A DNA stretch of 64,000 bases from Lacrimispora indolis DSM 755 (GTDB lineage Bacteria > Bacillota > Clostridia > Lachnospirales > Lachnospiraceae). This document shows, one piece after another, positions 63,403-64,000 of the stretch. Numbering within the stretch: position 1 is the first letter of the stretch; each line of letters opens with the position of its first letter. Under the pieces are notes generated by a model. The model saw only the letters and a program-made list of their open reading frames with translations. It searched no databases and was not told the DNA's origin. The position numbers and the translations under genes are program-made. The DNA is taken from contig NZ_AZUI01000001.1 in the NCBI RefSeq assembly GCF_000526995.1, forward strand, positions 930,001-994,000. The letters are read 5' to 3'.

Positions 63403-64000
63403 CTATGCTCCTAAAACAGCAGAGATGTCCGAGAACACCTTGCTTAAATCCTGTGTTCCATCGATATTCACCAGTACACCTGCTTCCTTATAATAATCGA
63501 TCAGAGGTTTCGTCTGATCATGGTAGACCGACAAACGTCTTTTAACAGTTTCCGGCTTATCATCATCCCGCAGGACAAGACCTGCCCCGCATACATCACA
63601 TACATCGGGAACCCTGCTTGGATTATACACAATGTGATATGTAGCTCCACAGGCAATACAGGCACGGCGGCCTGCCATTCTGTCTATAATCTTCTCATCC
63701 GGTACGTCTACATTAATCGCAAAGTCAATCTTCTGCCCCATCTCAGAAAGTGCCTTTTTAAGGCTTTCAGCCTGCGGAATGGTTCTAGGAAAACCATCCA
63801 GTACGTATCCGTTTACACAGTCTTCCTTCTGAATGCGGTCCATGAGCATCCCAATGGTCAGTTCATCCGGCACAAGAGCACCCTGATCCATGTATTCCTT
63901 TGCCTTCCTGCCTAACTCTGTCCCCTCCTTGATGTTGGAGCGAAAAATGTCTCCGGTAGAAATATGGGGAATCTGATACCTTTCGGCAATCTTTTTTGCC
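63403..64000 (-). CDS. adk: Adenylate kinase, 5' end beyond window
   Basis: About 199 residues of the C-terminal part, in frame to the window edge; the P-loop is outside. Visible: ISTGDIFR, the DGFPRT motif, and a LID domain with four Cys (CIACGATYH and CDVCGAGL), the zinc-binding form of Gram-positive adenylate kinases. Also DDKPETVKRRL. In the usual adk-map-infA order. Confidence 0.96.
   Translation of the reverse strand, partial: AKKIAERYQIPHISTGDIFRSNIKEGTELGRKAKEYMDQGALVPDELTIGMLMDRIQKEDCVNGYVLDGFPRTIPQAESLKKALSEMGQKIDFAINVDVPDEKIIDRMAGRRACIACGATYHIVYNPSRVPDVCDVCGAGLVLRDDDKPETVKRRLSVYHDQTKPLIDYYKEAGVLVNIDGTQDLSKVFSDISAVLGA

Overview
The window looks like a chromosome segment of an anaerobic, spore-forming, low-to-moderate G+C Clostridia member, most likely Lachnospiraceae (Lacrimispora/Hungatella-like). 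Reasons: the ribosomal order adk-map-KOW-infA-rpmJ-rpsM-rpsK-rpsD-rpoA-rplQ followed by ecfA1-ecfA2-ecfT-truA-rplM-rpsI, an L17 with a long charged insertion, an archaeal-type AspRS, an [FeFe]-hydrogenase-like protein, a BclA/BclB-type collagen-like spore-surface protein, a TxpA/holin-like type I toxin and choline-binding-type repeat proteins. The genus is an inference. No rRNA, tRNA, CRISPR array or intact transposase was recognised.

Layout. 1-4.5 kb: leuB-ilvD-ilvB (minus), with promoter and structured leader. 4.6-13.7 kb: a complete autoinducer-2 locus, lsrACDBF (minus) divergent from lsrR-lsrK-cupin (plus), each arm with a near-consensus promoter and 19-bp-spaced repeats. 13.8-18.7 kb: a collagen-like protein followed by ACP, AMP-ligase and a BtrH-like protein; this island lies between the lsrK-cupin genes and a decayed second copy of lsrK-cupin-terminator (about 18.95-19.46 kb). 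19.5-23.8 kb: a GldA/F/G-like ABC system with a DUF4340-like partner. 24-30 kb: ogg, HAD, MATE, greA, a zinc-ribbon unknown and an [FeFe]-hydrogenase-like protein. 30.4-32.1 kb: aspS with a leader that reads as a ribosome-mediated attenuator (leader peptide ending in Asp-Asp-Asp-Arg). 32.1-39.3 kb: accessory genes (methyltransferase, C39-like protein, VanZ, MazG, AlkZ-related) and the threonine-degradation pair kbl-tdh.

39.6-49.7 kb: a G+C-richer iron-type operon: AraC regulator, lipoprotein receptor, exporter-fold ABC protein, two FecCD permeases, an ATPase with a Cys-rich tail, a complete NifH-like Fe protein and two nitrogenase component-1-like proteins. The genes overlap or abut. A GTTAG-N6-CTAAC inverted repeat precedes the AraC gene, the receptor gene and the distant methyltransferase gene, suggesting one metal-responsive regulon. 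It appears to couple uptake of a metal complex to a low-potential reductase of unknown substrate.

50.2-64 kb: a type I toxin, then the rpsI-rplM, truA-ecfT-ecfA2-ecfA1 and rplQ-to-adk housekeeping block, interrupted at 55.7-58.0 kb by two secreted repeat proteins. Hairpin-rich intergenic DNA at 24.0, 55.6 and perhaps 61.9 kb shares motifs and may be one repeat family.

All identifications come from reading motifs by eye; no database search or folding program was run.
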